Source: Bacteroidota bacterium (GTDB lineage: Bacteria; Bacteroidota; Ignavibacteria; Ignavibacteriales; Melioribacteraceae). From it: a stretch of DNA of 64,000 bases. Shown here piece by piece: positions 45,420 through 54,542 of the stretch. The translations under genes were made by a program, and so were the position numbers. The stretch lies in the NCBI GenBank assembly GCA_018818065.1, contig JAHISV010000005.1, positions 292,527 through 356,526 on the forward strand, in the 5' to 3' direction. How positions within the stretch are numbered: the first letter of the stretch is position 1; every line of letters begins with the position of its first letter. The notes under the pieces were generated by a model. The model was not told where the DNA came from. It did not search any database and saw only the letters and a list, made by a program, of their open reading frames with translations.

Positions 45420-46017
45420 TTGGAATATCGAGCAAAGAGAATTTTTTCCAACCAATAAAATCAAAATGCCACCATTCGGTAGATATTCCCTTAAATCCGA
45501 ATTGCACCATTACACTTCTTAGAATGTCCCTGTTCCTGCGAGCAGTCTTGCTAATACTTGAAGAGGCGAAGTGTGCCGCTTTTTCGAATGTGTCGTAAGG
45601 AGTCCCCATTTCCAGTTCTTTTCCTTCTTTATCTACAAGTGTAACATCTACAGCCGCACCACGATTATGCCTTGACCCTTTTTTAGGGTCGGCCACAAAA
45701 TTTGGGTCAGGGTAAACTTCCCACATTTTATATTGTACGGATCTTGGGCGATAGCCATCAAAAATTTTAATGCTGTATCCAAAATTATCCTTAGCAAATT
45801 TGTTGGCGGCGGATAGCTTTTCCGCCACCACTTTTCTCAAATAAACCTTAGCCGTCGGGTAAAGAATTACTCCTGTAAAATTGTCAGTTGTTGCATACTT
45901 AACATCCTGAACAATTATGGAATCTATTTCAGACAATAGTACAATCGTAGTATCGCTCTGGCCATGTAACTGCTGTGCCATGATTAAAGATGCTACAAAC
46001 AAAAGTAATTTTTTCAA
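45412..46017 (-). CDS. M15 family D-alanyl-D-alanine dipeptidase (VanX/DdpX-like), exported
   Basis: 201 residues from a TTG start with GGGAG nine nt upstream. A signal peptide (KKLLLFVASLIMAQQLHGQ) targets it to the periplasm. Zinc ligands are seen in SRHNRGAAVDVTL (His, Asp) and the catalytic Glu and third ligand in TEWWHFDF. The DGYRPRSVQ motif is typical of VanX-type dipeptidases that split D-Ala-D-Ala for salvage. It is downstream of malQ by 33 nt. No van genes are nearby, so resistance is not implied. Confidence 0.92.
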   Translation of the reverse strand: MKKLLLFVASLIMAQQLHGQSDTTIVLLSEIDSIIVQDVKYATTDNFTGVILYPTAKVYLRKVVAEKLSAANKFAKDNFGYSIKIFDGYRPRSVQYKMWEVYPDPNFVADPKKGSRHNRGAAVDVTLVDKEGKELEMGTPYDTFEKAAHFASSSISKTARRNRDILRSVMVQFGFKGISTEWWHFDFIGWKKFSLLDIPIN

Positions 46018-46050
46018 TACGAAAACTCCCGAAATTTGTTGTTGAGTCTT

Positions 46051-47598
46051 CTATAAATACTCGCCATATTTTATCACAATTTCATCTTCTTCTTTTTTAT
46101 CCCCACTGCGCTCGTACAATTCACTCATTTCTTTGTACTGATTAGCCAACTTGTTGTTTACCTGATCCCATGTAAATCTCCATTGCCAATTTCCGTTTTG
46201 AACTCCGGGGAAATTCATTCTGGCGTCCGAGCCAAGGTTCAACATATCCTGCATCGGTATAATAACAATATTTGCTACTGAAGCCTGAGCTGCTTTTATT
46301 AATTGGAAACAAATGTCATCACCGTAATAATTCAGATATTCCTGAGCATGAAGAAACACATCTGACCCAAGTTCACTTTCTTTTTCAAAAAAACTCCGGG
46401 TCGTATCATTGTCATGAGATCCTGTGTAAACCACCGTATTTTTATCGTAGTTATGAGGGAGAAATTTTTTCTCGCCCCCTGATCCAAAAGCAAATTGCAT
46501 AATGCGCATTCCGGGGAAACCGAACTCATCTCTTAGGTTTCTTACTTCCTTTGTGATTATTCCCAAATCCTCAGCGAGTATTGGCAGTTCACCAAGAGCA
46601 TCCTTAATTGCCTGGAACATTTTTCTGCCGGGTGCCAACATCCACCTGCCATGCTGGGCAGTTTCAGATCCCCCGGGTATTTCGTAAAAGGCCTGCATTC
46701 CTCTAAAATGGTCAATACGTATATAGTCAACCAGCTTTAACATTTGTTCGAGTCGTTTTTTCCACCAACTGAAATTGTCTTCTTCCATTTTGTCCCACCG
46801 GTAAAGAGGATTGCCCCATAGTTGGCCAGTAGGACTAAAATAGTCAGGCGGCACTCCGGCAATCGTTTCCAGCTTTCCATTTTTATCAACCGTGAATTGA
46901 TCTCTGTTTGACCACAAGTCCGCGCTGTCGTAAGCTATAAAGATTGGTATATCGCCAATAATTTTTATGTTATGCTGATTGGCGTACTCTTTGATTTTTG
47001 TCCATTGAGTGAAAAATTTGTACTGCAAAAATTTTTGGAATTGAATTTCCTTTGATAATTTATTCGTCCAAATATCAACAGCCCCGTCTTCTCTAAACGC
47101 GATGTCTTTGCTCCATTCAGTCCAGACTACACCCTGATGATGATTTTTACATGCCATAAACAATGCATAATCATCAAGCCAATGGGAGTTTTCCTTGCAA
47201 AAGGTCTTACATTCATCAGAAAAACTTTTACCATTGTTCAGGTAGGTTTCATAAGCTTTCCAGAGAAGTATGAATTTTATATTTATTACACTTCCAAAAT
47301 CAATTTTATGAGGATCATAATCCGGGAATTCGTTCAGGTCTTCCTCCGATAATAGTCCATCAGACTTTAATTCGTCCAAATTAATAAGCAGAGGGTTTCC
47401 TGCAAATGCAGAAAAACATTGGTATGGAGAATCTCCATAACCCGTTGGTCCCATTGGTAAAACCTGCCATATAGTTTGCCCGGCTGCTGCTAAAAAGTCG
47501 ATAAAATTAAACGCTTCTTTTCCCAATTCTCCAATACCATGGGAACCCGGTAATGATGTTGGATGTAGCAAAACACCTGCACTTCTTTTAAATTCCAT
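46051..47598 (-). CDS. malQ: 4-alpha-glucanotransferase (amylomaltase, GH77)
   Basis: 515 residues, no signal peptide, cytoplasmic. RSAGVLLHPTSLPGSHGIGELG opens the protein as in GH77. WQVLPMGPTGYGDSPYQ, the GDIPIFIAYDSADLW region, the nucleophile Asp in YIRIDHFRG, the acid/base Glu in LAEDLG and the Asp in YTGSHDNDT are all present. It transfers maltodextrin chains, releasing glucose. As the likely intracellular end of the starch pathway it is divergent from an exported GH13 gene, with 103 nt between them. Confidence 0.96.
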   Translation of the reverse strand: MEFKRSAGVLLHPTSLPGSHGIGELGKEAFNFIDFLAAAGQTIWQVLPMGPTGYGDSPYQCFSAFAGNPLLINLDELKSDGLLSEEDLNEFPDYDPHKIDFGSVINIKFILLWKAYETYLNNGKSFSDECKTFCKENSHWLDDYALFMACKNHHQGVVWTEWSKDIAFREDGAVDIWTNKLSKEIQFQKFLQYKFFTQWTKIKEYANQHNIKIIGDIPIFIAYDSADLWSNRDQFTVDKNGKLETIAGVPPDYFSPTGQLWGNPLYRWDKMEEDNFSWWKKRLEQMLKLVDYIRIDHFRGMQAFYEIPGGSETAQHGRWMLAPGRKMFQAIKDALGELPILAEDLGIITKEVRNLRDEFGFPGMRIMQFAFGSGGEKKFLPHNYDKNTVVYTGSHDNDTTRSFFEKESELGSDVFLHAQEYLNYYGDDICFQLIKAAQASVANIVIIPMQDMLNLGSDARMNFPGVQNGNWQWRFTWDQVNNKLANQYKEMSELYERSGDKKEEDEIVIKYGEYL

Positions 47599-47701
47599 TG
47601 TAACTCCCTCGGTTCATTTCTTAACGTGGAGTAAATTTATAAAAAAATAACTAACTTTTACAAAACATTAAGTTGAAGATGAAAAAAAAGAGGAAAATTT
47701 T

Positions 47702-49528
47702 ATGAGTAAGCCACGACGGATAATCTTTGTTCTATTGATAAGTTTGCTATCAATCACTGCCCAAATGAAGATTACGAAAGTTGAACCCCCAAATTGGTGG
47801 GTGGGTATGAAATGGAATGATTTACAGTTGATGGTTTATGGAAGCGATTTAGTAAACGTAAAAGTGAAATCCATTAGTGATAATTTAAGGGTGAGTAAAA
47901 TCCATCAACCGGAAAACAGTAACTATTTATTCGTTGATCTGCATGTTAGTGAAATTGCCCAGCCCGGGTTTTATGAATTAATTTTTATTAGTGACAGAGA
48001 AGAAATCTTTTTTAAATATGAATTGAAAGAGAGGGAAGCGGATGATGGACAGCGGGGGTTTGATAATAAGGATGTCATATACCTGATTGTACCTGACAGG
48101 TTTGCCAATGGAGATACATCGAATGACAAGATAGATGGACTAAAAGATCAATATAAACCTGATAATCATCTGGGAAGGCATGGCGGAGATCTAAAGGGTA
48201 TTATTGATCATCTCGATTATCTGGATGATCTTGGCATTACTGCTATCTGGATTAATCCGCTTGTGGAAAATGATACACACATCAGTTACCATGGCTACAG
48301 CGCAACGGATTTTTATAATATTGATCCTCGTTTTGGTAATAATGAGCTATATAAGTTGTTAGTGGAAGAGGCGCATAAACGCGGGCTAAAAATAATCCTA
48401 GATCATGTGACAAACCATATAAGTATCGATCATCCATGGATGAGTGATTTACCAATGAGTGATTGGATACATGGATCTGTTGAAAACCATCTTAATGCCC
48501 GTCATGATAAAATGGTGTTATCCGACTTACATGCTGCTGCGCAAACCAAAAAATATTTAACTGAAGGATGGTTTGTTGATTCCATGCCCGACCTCAATCA
48601 AAATAGTCCTTTCCTGGCTAACTACATAATTCAAAATACTATCTGGTGGATTGAGTATTCAGGTTTGGATGGAATCCGTGAAGACACTTATCCTTATGCT
48701 GATCAAAAATTTCTTTCTGAATGGTCAAACTCAATACTGGATGAATATCCTGAATTAAATATTGTTGGTGAAGTTTGGACCGGTGAACCGGCATTTCTTG
48801 CTTACTACCAGACAGGAAGTTTTTTGCCCAGGGACTTTGATACGAATTTGCCCTCTGTTACTGATTTTGGAATTCGTGATCAGTATTATGGTTACCTGAA
48901 GGGTCAGCGGAAATTGTATGATATTTATCAAACCTTTTCGATGGATTATCTGTATCCAAATCCGGATATGCTTGTAACTTTTATTGATAATCATGATGTC
49001 GCTCGAGTGATGTGGGCGGCGGATGGGAATGTGGAAAAAGCGAAGCTCGTTTTAACTATGCTGCTTACCACACGTGGTATCCCCCAGATTCTTTATGCCA
49101 CGGAAATTGGCATGGTTGGTGCCGAGGAGCATGGTATTCTCAGATCTGATTTCCCAGGAGGTTTTCCAGGTTGTGAAAGAGATGCGTTCACCAAAGAAGG
49201 AAGAACCGACTATGAAAATGATATTTATGATTATTTAAAAAACCTTCTTCATCATCGAAAAAAATATCAAACCTTAGCTAGTGGAAAGATGATTCATTTA
49301 CCACCAAGCGAAGGCGTTTATATTTATTTCAAGATTAGTGAAACCGAGAAGATGATGATAGTTATTAACGAAGGTGTGAATGAAGCCAAAATAAATCCTA
49401 ATGATATTGTTGAGGCAATTGGAGCATACACTCAGGCTATTGATATAAATAATCTGCAATCAAAATTCAATTATGAGCAATCAATAAGTTGTGATGGTAA
49501 ATCAGCTTCGATATTTCTATTAAAATAA
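47702..49528 (+). CDS. GH13 cyclomaltodextrinase/neopullulanase-type enzyme, exported
   Basis: 608 residues. Signal peptide (IIFVLLISLLSITAQ), then an N-terminal cyclomaltodextrinase N-domain (KITKVEPPNWWVGMKWNDLQLMV), and a catalytic (beta/alpha)8 barrel from about 115. Conserved GH13 regions: ILDHVTNH (I), GIREDTYPYAD with the nucleophile Asp (II; DGIRED), VGEVW with acid/base Glu (III) and FIDNHDVAR (IV). PDRFANGD near the start is typical of the SusA/neopullulanase branch. It is predicted to be periplasmic and to cleave imported maltodextrins. ATG preceded by AGAGGAAAATTTT. Confidence 0.94.
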   Translation: MSKPRRIIFVLLISLLSITAQMKITKVEPPNWWVGMKWNDLQLMVYGSDLVNVKVKSISDNLRVSKIHQPENSNYLFVDLHVSEIAQPGFYELIFISDREEIFFKYELKEREADDGQRGFDNKDVIYLIVPDRFANGDTSNDKIDGLKDQYKPDNHLGRHGGDLKGIIDHLDYLDDLGITAIWINPLVENDTHISYHGYSATDFYNIDPRFGNNELYKLLVEEAHKRGLKIILDHVTNHISIDHPWMSDLPMSDWIHGSVENHLNARHDKMVLSDLHAAAQTKKYLTEGWFVDSMPDLNQNSPFLANYIIQNTIWWIEYSGLDGIREDTYPYADQKFLSEWSNSILDEYPELNIVGEVWTGEPAFLAYYQTGSFLPRDFDTNLPSVTDFGIRDQYYGYLKGQRKLYDIYQTFSMDYLYPNPDMLVTFIDNHDVARVMWAADGNVEKAKLVLTMLLTTRGIPQILYATEIGMVGAEEHGILRSDFPGGFPGCERDAFTKEGRTDYENDIYDYLKNLLHHRKKYQTLASGKMIHLPPSEGVYIYFKISETEKMMIVINEGVNEAKINPNDIVEAIGAYTQAIDINNLQSKFNYEQSISCDGKSASIFLLK

Positions 49529-49642
49529 CATTAGCTGTTCTTGTTGTAGGATGGAAACGGTCTGGGAACAACTGGAATTTCTTGAACAAAGTAAAAATAG
49601 GCATTAACAAAGATTTTCAATTATAGCCAAGGGGAAGTCGTT

Positions 49643-50203
49643 GTGCAGCAAACTATTATTTCAAAGAATAAAGAGTCATTTGTTTTTAGAGAATTAAATG
49701 AAAACGATGCTAAGAGGTTAGGTAACTTTTTCTCAATGTTAACTTCAGATACCAGGGCAAAATTTGGCCCGCATCCTCTTACACCGGAATATGCCGAGAA
49801 ATTATGTTCAAGTATTGATACAACAAAAACAATCAGATTTATTGTAGAGAATTCTTTTGAGGTTGTCGGCTATTTTATAATTGATTTTACTCCGTTTGAA
49901 AATGAAGTAAACCGATATTTATCTTATGGAACAAACATTGACTCAAAAATAGATCCAGTTTTTGCTCCATGCATAGCTGACAAATACCAAAACTGTGGTA
50001 TTGCAAGTCAGGTAATGACAATGATTATAGACTATGCAGCCAGTAAAAATATTAGAAGCTTAGTCTTAATGGGTGGAACTCAGGAATCCAACTTACTTGC
50101 ACGGGCGTTTTATAATAAATTTGGTTTTGTTGAATATGGTACGTTTTTTACAGAATTCAATAATGTAGATATGAGACTGTGTTTTGCAGATACGCAAAAA
50201 TGA
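49643..50203 (+). CDS. GNAT-family acetyltransferase inserted in the starch locus
   Basis: 186 residues from a GTG start (AAGGGGAAG upstream). VVGYFIIDFTPFE forms the central strand pair, and DKYQNCGIASQVMTMII the acetyl-CoA loop (Q-x-x-G-I-A), followed by LVLMGGTQESNLLARAFYNKFGFVEYG (motif B). The substrate is unknown. Not obviously linked to starch metabolism; it sits between the neopullulanase-type gene (115 nt away) and a long regulatory gap before the sus genes. Confidence 0.85.
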   Translation: MQQTIISKNKESFVFRELNENDAKRLGNFFSMLTSDTRAKFGPHPLTPEYAEKLCSSIDTTKTIRFIVENSFEVVGYFIIDFTPFENEVNRYLSYGTNIDSKIDPVFAPCIADKYQNCGIASQVMTMIIDYAASKNIRSLVLMGGTQESNLLARAFYNKFGFVEYGTFFTEFNNVDMRLCFADTQK

Positions 50204-50367
50204 GTAATCGTTAATCAGTTCCTATACATCAGTAAGCAAGGTTATCTTTTAGATCAAAGTAAGGATTTTATAATTAGCTGCATTGCAAACGTTGTAATAG
50301 AATCGTTTTTGATTTTAATCTTTGAAAACCATCATTCCCAAAACCTGCTGTAGGTCTTTGTTTTTTC

Positions 50368-50393
50368 CAATCACTAGAAAATGATTGTTTTTT
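50368..50393 (+). terminator. Weak rho-independent terminator after the GNAT gene
   Basis: CAATCA and TGATTG (6-bp stem, 8-nt loop) are followed by TTTTTT. The stem is AT-rich, so efficiency is doubtful. Confidence 0.45.
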
Positions 50394-50670
50394 ATTTATC
50401 TACCCAAGAGAGTTTCTAAACTGAATACATCAATGTTGCTAATCAAGAAATGTTTTATCTTATCAAATCGGGGTATTAGCATGATTAATTTACAATTCAA
50501 TAATAACTGATAGAGCGAAGTTGTCAGTAAATTAAAAAATATTTACATGGTAGAGAGAGTGCGTTTTCTTAATAAGGCTGTCAAATTGTTGATGAGGGAT
50601 ATTTTTTTTGATTAGGGAAAAAATGCAAAAATTATTTTTTGTGGACTGGATTTTTAAAAAAAAATTCTTT

Positions 50671-50696
50671 GCAATCGTGTGCCGCAATCGTTTGCG
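50671..50696. promoter_or_regulatory. LacI-type operator pair upstream of the sus operon
   Basis: CGCAATCGTTTGCG (50683-50696) is a palindrome with central CG (arms CGCAAWC / GWTTGCG), the form bound by LacI-family sugar regulators. GCAATCGTGTGC (50671-50682), a near copy, lies directly before it. A one-mismatch copy occurs at 62426-62439. Confidence 0.65.
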
Positions 50697-50878
50697 TATT
50701 TTTAAGGCTCTTTTGAGTTGCACAAAGATGTAAAAAATTGCTAACTTCACTTGCAAGCTAAACCTATGGGGTTTTTACTTTGTTATATGGGGTATTCCGA
50801 TACGATTAATGTCCCTTACTATAAAGGTTGAACAGAAATAAAAAGTAGTAGTCTTACATGGTTTTATTTGGAAAATAT

Positions 50879-51334
50879 ATGAGAGCAAATTTTATAATCG
50901 TTGTGGCCTTTCTACTACAATTAAGTTGCTTCGGATTGCGATATGAGATAACCGCATCTGAAGGTAATAATAACTTTTATGCTGATGATATGCTTATAAC
51001 CAGATTTAGTGATATTAATCCTATTTGCTCGAACGTTGAACCTGAATACCAGACAAGCATGAATGAAAATCCTGGTAACAGAATATTGGGAAAGATTATT
51101 GTCGATTACCCATTAAGAAATGTCCACAGTCATTTGAATGTTTTTTGGGGGAGTGATCTGTATCCATTTTTTGAAATAAAAACATCTACGCTACAAATTA
51201 GTGAGTATATAAAACCAATAAGAAGAAAAGAGAAACAAAGTATGACTCAGGTTTTTGACCAAGGTACTCTGTCTGTTTTTTCTGATTTTGAATTCTTTGA
51301 AATAAATCTTATCTGCATGAGAATTCACACTTGA
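50879..51334 (+). CDS. Exported protein of unknown function before susC
   Basis: 151 residues from ATG 50879, where a signal peptide begins (MRANFIIVVAFLLQLSCFG); the Cys may serve as a lipobox, though its context is poor. The mature part is hydrophilic with several aromatic-rich stretches (HSHLNVFWGSDLYPFFEIK) and I recognise no domain. The translation start lacks a strong Shine-Dalgarno. It lies between the LacI-type operators and susC, 55 nt upstream of susC, so it would be first in the sus transcript. It may be a real small exported protein or a non-functional remnant. Confidence 0.5.
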   Translation: MRANFIIVVAFLLQLSCFGLRYEITASEGNNNFYADDMLITRFSDINPICSNVEPEYQTSMNENPGNRILGKIIVDYPLRNVHSHLNVFWGSDLYPFFEIKTSTLQISEYIKPIRRKEKQSMTQVFDQGTLSVFSDFEFFEINLICMRIHT

Positions 51335-51389
51335 AATATTTTTATTCAATCAACTAATTTTTTTACAAATAAGAGCAACGAGGGAAAAA

Positions 51390-54300
51390 ATGACTAAACC
51401 AAAACAGGTAAACTTATTGGTAGATTCTTTCGGTATTACAAGGAGTCCTGAAAGTTTATCGCTTCGTGGAAACAGTAAATCATCCGCAGAAGTAAAAGGA
51501 CGAAAAAGCTACAATGTTTTTAGCTGGTTCGTTATTATTTTTGTGTTTTTGATGATGCAAGCCGGTTCACTCCTCTTGGCACAGGAAAGAGAGATAAGTG
51601 GAAAGGTAACAAGTTCTGAAGATGGTTCAGCTCTGGTATACGCTAACGTATTGGAGGAAGGAACTGTCAATGGTACGACTACTGATTCAAATGGTGAATT
51701 CACTATTAAAGTGCAATCAGGTGCTGTACTTGTTATATCTTATATAGGATTTGTAAAAGAAGAAGTAACAATTACAAATCAAACCTATCTTAATATTGTG
51801 TTGCAAGTCGATGTTCAACAATATGAAGATGTGGAAGTAGTTGGAATTGGTTACGGCGATGTAAAAAAAGCTGACGCTACGGGTTCAATTACTGCTATCT
51901 CAGCAAAAGATTTTAGCAAGGGTACAATTACCTCTGCGCAGGAATTACTTATTGGTAAAGCACCAGGCGTTGTAGCAAATTCAATTGGCGGTGCGGCCGG
52001 CGCGGGAACAAAAATCCGTATTCGTGGTGGTTCTTCAATAACAGGAAATAACGATCCTTTATTTGTGATTGATAATATTCCCCTGGATAACTCAGGGATT
52101 TCGGGTATGACTAATCCTCTTTCAACTATTAATCCAAATGACATTGAATCAATCACAGTTTTAAAAGATGCTTCGGCAACTGCAATTTATGGTTCAAGAG
52201 CTTCTAATGGTGTTATTATCATTAAGACTAAAAGAGGTGTTATTCTTAAAAAAGGTGAGGAAGGAAAATTGGCCCTAAACTATAGCGGCAATTTTTCAAT
52301 GGCTGCTCCTACCGATTTCTTATCTGTATTTTCAGGTGACGAATTCAGGAGTGTTGTACAAGACCGAGTTTCAAATTATGGACTTAGTTCAGCGGCATTA
52401 AATGTATTGGGAACCGCTAACACCGATTGGCAGGATGAAATTTATCAGACTTCTCCTTCTACCGAGCACAACGTTAGTTTGAGCCATGCTATCGGTTCAG
52501 TTCCATATCGTCTTTCTTTGGGCTATTTATATCAGGGAGGAATATTAAAAAATAATACTATAGATAGAAAGAATTTGGGTCTTTCTGTAACTCCATCATT
52601 GTTGGATGGAGCTTTAAAGATGGACTTAAACGCATCGGTTACTTTGCTGGATAACAACTTCTCCAATAATGATGCTATCGGTTCAGCAGTTGAATTTGAC
52701 CCTACACAACCAATCAGGAATGGAAACACAAGATATGGCGGCTATACCGCCTGGACAGAACTTAGCGATGTGAATGGAATCAATGGACTTCCGAACAATA
52801 TAGCAACGCACAATCCACTAGCTCGTTTAGAATATCGCGACAACACTTCAGAAGCTAAAAGATATATCCTTGGTGGCAAATTTGATTATGATTTACCTTT
52901 TGTGCCTGACTTAAAAGCTACACTAAATCTGGGTTACGATTACTATAGCACGGAGGGTAAAGATATAATAGATCCTCTAGCTTCGTGGTCTTACAGAGAG
53001 CCGGAACAACAGATCAAAAATTATTCACAGAAAAAGACTAACAGTTTGTTGGATTTGTATGTTAATTATAAAAAAGAAATAGGAACCAGTAAATTTGATT
53101 TTACAGGCGGTTATTCTTATCAACATTTCCAAAATGAGGGTGAAAATTCCAACAGAGCCTGGGATGAGACTGTACCAGGGGCTGCAACAATCCCTTATAA
53201 GAATGAGTACTATCTTGTCTCATTCTTTGGCAGGTTAAATTATACATTAAATGACAAATATCTTGTAACATTCACTTTAAGAGACGATGGTTCATCAAGA
53301 TTTGCTGAAGATAATCGATGGGGACTTTTCCCTGCTGCTGCAATAGCATGGAAAATGACAGAAGAATCTTTTATCGGAAAATCTGATTTAGTAAATGATC
53401 TTAAACTTCGCTTGAGTTGGGGGCAAACTGGTCAGCAGGATGTTGGAGATAACTTTTATCCTTATATCCCTACTTATACCGGTAGTACTTCAGGAGCATA
53501 CTATCAGTTTGGAGATACATTCTACCCAACATTGCGTCCGGATGCTTATGATGCAAATTTAAAATGGGAAACAGTAACTTCATTAAATCTTGGATTGGAT
53601 TTTGTATTATTTAATGATAGGGTCTCAGGCTCTTTCGAGTTGTATCAGAATACTACTGACGATCTTTTAAATAACGTTCCTATAGCAATCGGCAGCAACT
53701 TTTCAAACTACTTGCTTACAAACGTAGGTTCTATGGAAAATAAAGGTGTGGAACTTGGACTTAACCTCACACCAATACTGGAACAGGATCTAACCTGGGA
53801 TTTGGGTGTTAATTTCACATATAACAAAAATGAAATAACCAAACTTACTTTGGTTGATGATCCAACATACACTGGTGTTAACACTGGCGATATTTCAGGC
53901 GGTGTTGGCAACACAGTTCAAAAATATATAGTTGGAATGGCAGCCAGAACATTTTTCCTCTTCGGTCAGGTGTATGGTCCTGATGGATTGCCGATTGAAG
54001 GCTTGTATGTTGACAAGAGCGGTGAGGGTGGAAGCGTAAGCGGAAACGAATTAAATAAGTATTACAATAAAACTCCTGATCCGGATTATTTAATTGGAAT
54101 TTCTTCAAAAGTAAACTACAAAAATTTTGATTTTTCTTTCTCCAGTAGGTTGAGCCTGGGCAATTATGTTTATAATAACAATGCTTCAAACAGGGCTTTG
54201 TATCAACAAGTATATAATCAAAGTGGATATTTGTCCAATATTTTAACTGATGTAAAGGATACAGAATTCAGCACAGCACAATATTGGTCAAACACTTATT

Positions 54301-54521
54301 TGGAAAACGCTTCATTCTTCAAAATGGATTATATCAGCTTCGGGTATAATTTTGCATCATTATTCGGAAATAACGTTAGTGGACGTATTGGATTATCCAT
54401 TCAAAATGCTTTTACTATAACTAAGTATTCCGGATTGGATCCTGAAGTTGATAACGGTATTGATAATAATATTTATCCGCGACCACGTACTTATATGTTA
54501 TCAATTAATCTTAATTATTAA
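51390..54521 (+). CDS. susC: SusC/RagA-family TonB-dependent outer-membrane transporter
   Basis: 1043 residues. GAGGG precedes the ATG. An unusual roughly 45-residue hydrophilic extension comes before the hydrophobic export signal (WFVIIFVFLMMQAGSLLLAQ). Then follow a carboxypeptidase-regulatory-like domain (EISGKVTSSEDGSALVYANV...GTTTDSNGEFTIKV), the TonB-box/plug region (VVGIGYGDVKKADATGSITAI), the plug motifs FVIDNIPLD and DASATAIYGSRASNGVIIIKTK, and a 22-strand barrel ending YMLSINLNY. It imports large maltodextrins across the outer membrane with SusD as lid. susD follows after 21 nt. Confidence 0.95.
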   Translation: MTKPKQVNLLVDSFGITRSPESLSLRGNSKSSAEVKGRKSYNVFSWFVIIFVFLMMQAGSLLLAQEREISGKVTSSEDGSALVYANVLEEGTVNGTTTDSNGEFTIKVQSGAVLVISYIGFVKEEVTITNQTYLNIVLQVDVQQYEDVEVVGIGYGDVKKADATGSITAISAKDFSKGTITSAQELLIGKAPGVVANSIGGAAGAGTKIRIRGGSSITGNNDPLFVIDNIPLDNSGISGMTNPLSTINPNDIESITVLKDASATAIYGSRASNGVIIIKTKRGVILKKGEEGKLALNYSGNFSMAAPTDFLSVFSGDEFRSVVQDRVSNYGLSSAALNVLGTANTDWQDEIYQTSPSTEHNVSLSHAIGSVPYRLSLGYLYQGGILKNNTIDRKNLGLSVTPSLLDGALKMDLNASVTLLDNNFSNNDAIGSAVEFDPTQPIRNGNTRYGGYTAWTELSDVNGINGLPNNIATHNPLARLEYRDNTSEAKRYILGGKFDYDLPFVPDLKATLNLGYDYYSTEGKDIIDPLASWSYREPEQQIKNYSQKKTNSLLDLYVNYKKEIGTSKFDFTGGYSYQHFQNEGENSNRAWDETVPGAATIPYKNEYYLVSFFGRLNYTLNDKYLVTFTLRDDGSSRFAEDNRWGLFPAAAIAWKMTEESFIGKSDLVNDLKLRLSWGQTGQQDVGDNFYPYIPTYTGSTSGAYYQFGDTFYPTLRPDAYDANLKWETVTSLNLGLDFVLFNDRVSGSFELYQNTTDDLLNNVPIAIGSNFSNYLLTNVGSMENKGVELGLNLTPILEQDLTWDLGVNFTYNKNEITKLTLVDDPTYTGVNTGDISGGVGNTVQKYIVGMAARTFFLFGQVYGPDGLPIEGLYVDKSGEGGSVSGNELNKYYNKTPDPDYLIGISSKVNYKNFDFSFSSRLSLGNYVYNNNASNRALYQQVYNQSGYLSNILTDVKDTEFSTAQYWSNTYLENASFFKMDYISFGYNFASLFGNNVSGRIGLSIQNAFTITKYSGLDPEVDNGIDNNIYPRPRTYMLSINLNY

Positions 54522-54542
54522 TATCTAAGAAGGAAAAAGAAA

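Larger units (their letters stand above)
50204..50878. other. Long regulatory gap before the sus operon
   Basis: There is no gene in this 675-nt stretch. It holds a weak terminator (50368-50393), an imperfect palindrome TTGCAAACGTTGTAA (50283-50297), and the LacI-type operator pair at 50671-50696. A short minus-strand frame here is AT-rich and unsupported. Confidence 0.6.

Noticed and set aside
45412..46017. Glycopeptide resistance (vanX) cluster
   Set aside because: No vanH, vanA/B ligase or VanRS genes are near; a signal peptide indicates periplasmic D-Ala-D-Ala salvage instead.
50532..50756. Minus-strand 74-codon open frame in the sus regulatory gap
   Set aside because: Lys/Phe-rich product of AT-rich DNA, no Shine-Dalgarno, and it crosses the operator palindromes.
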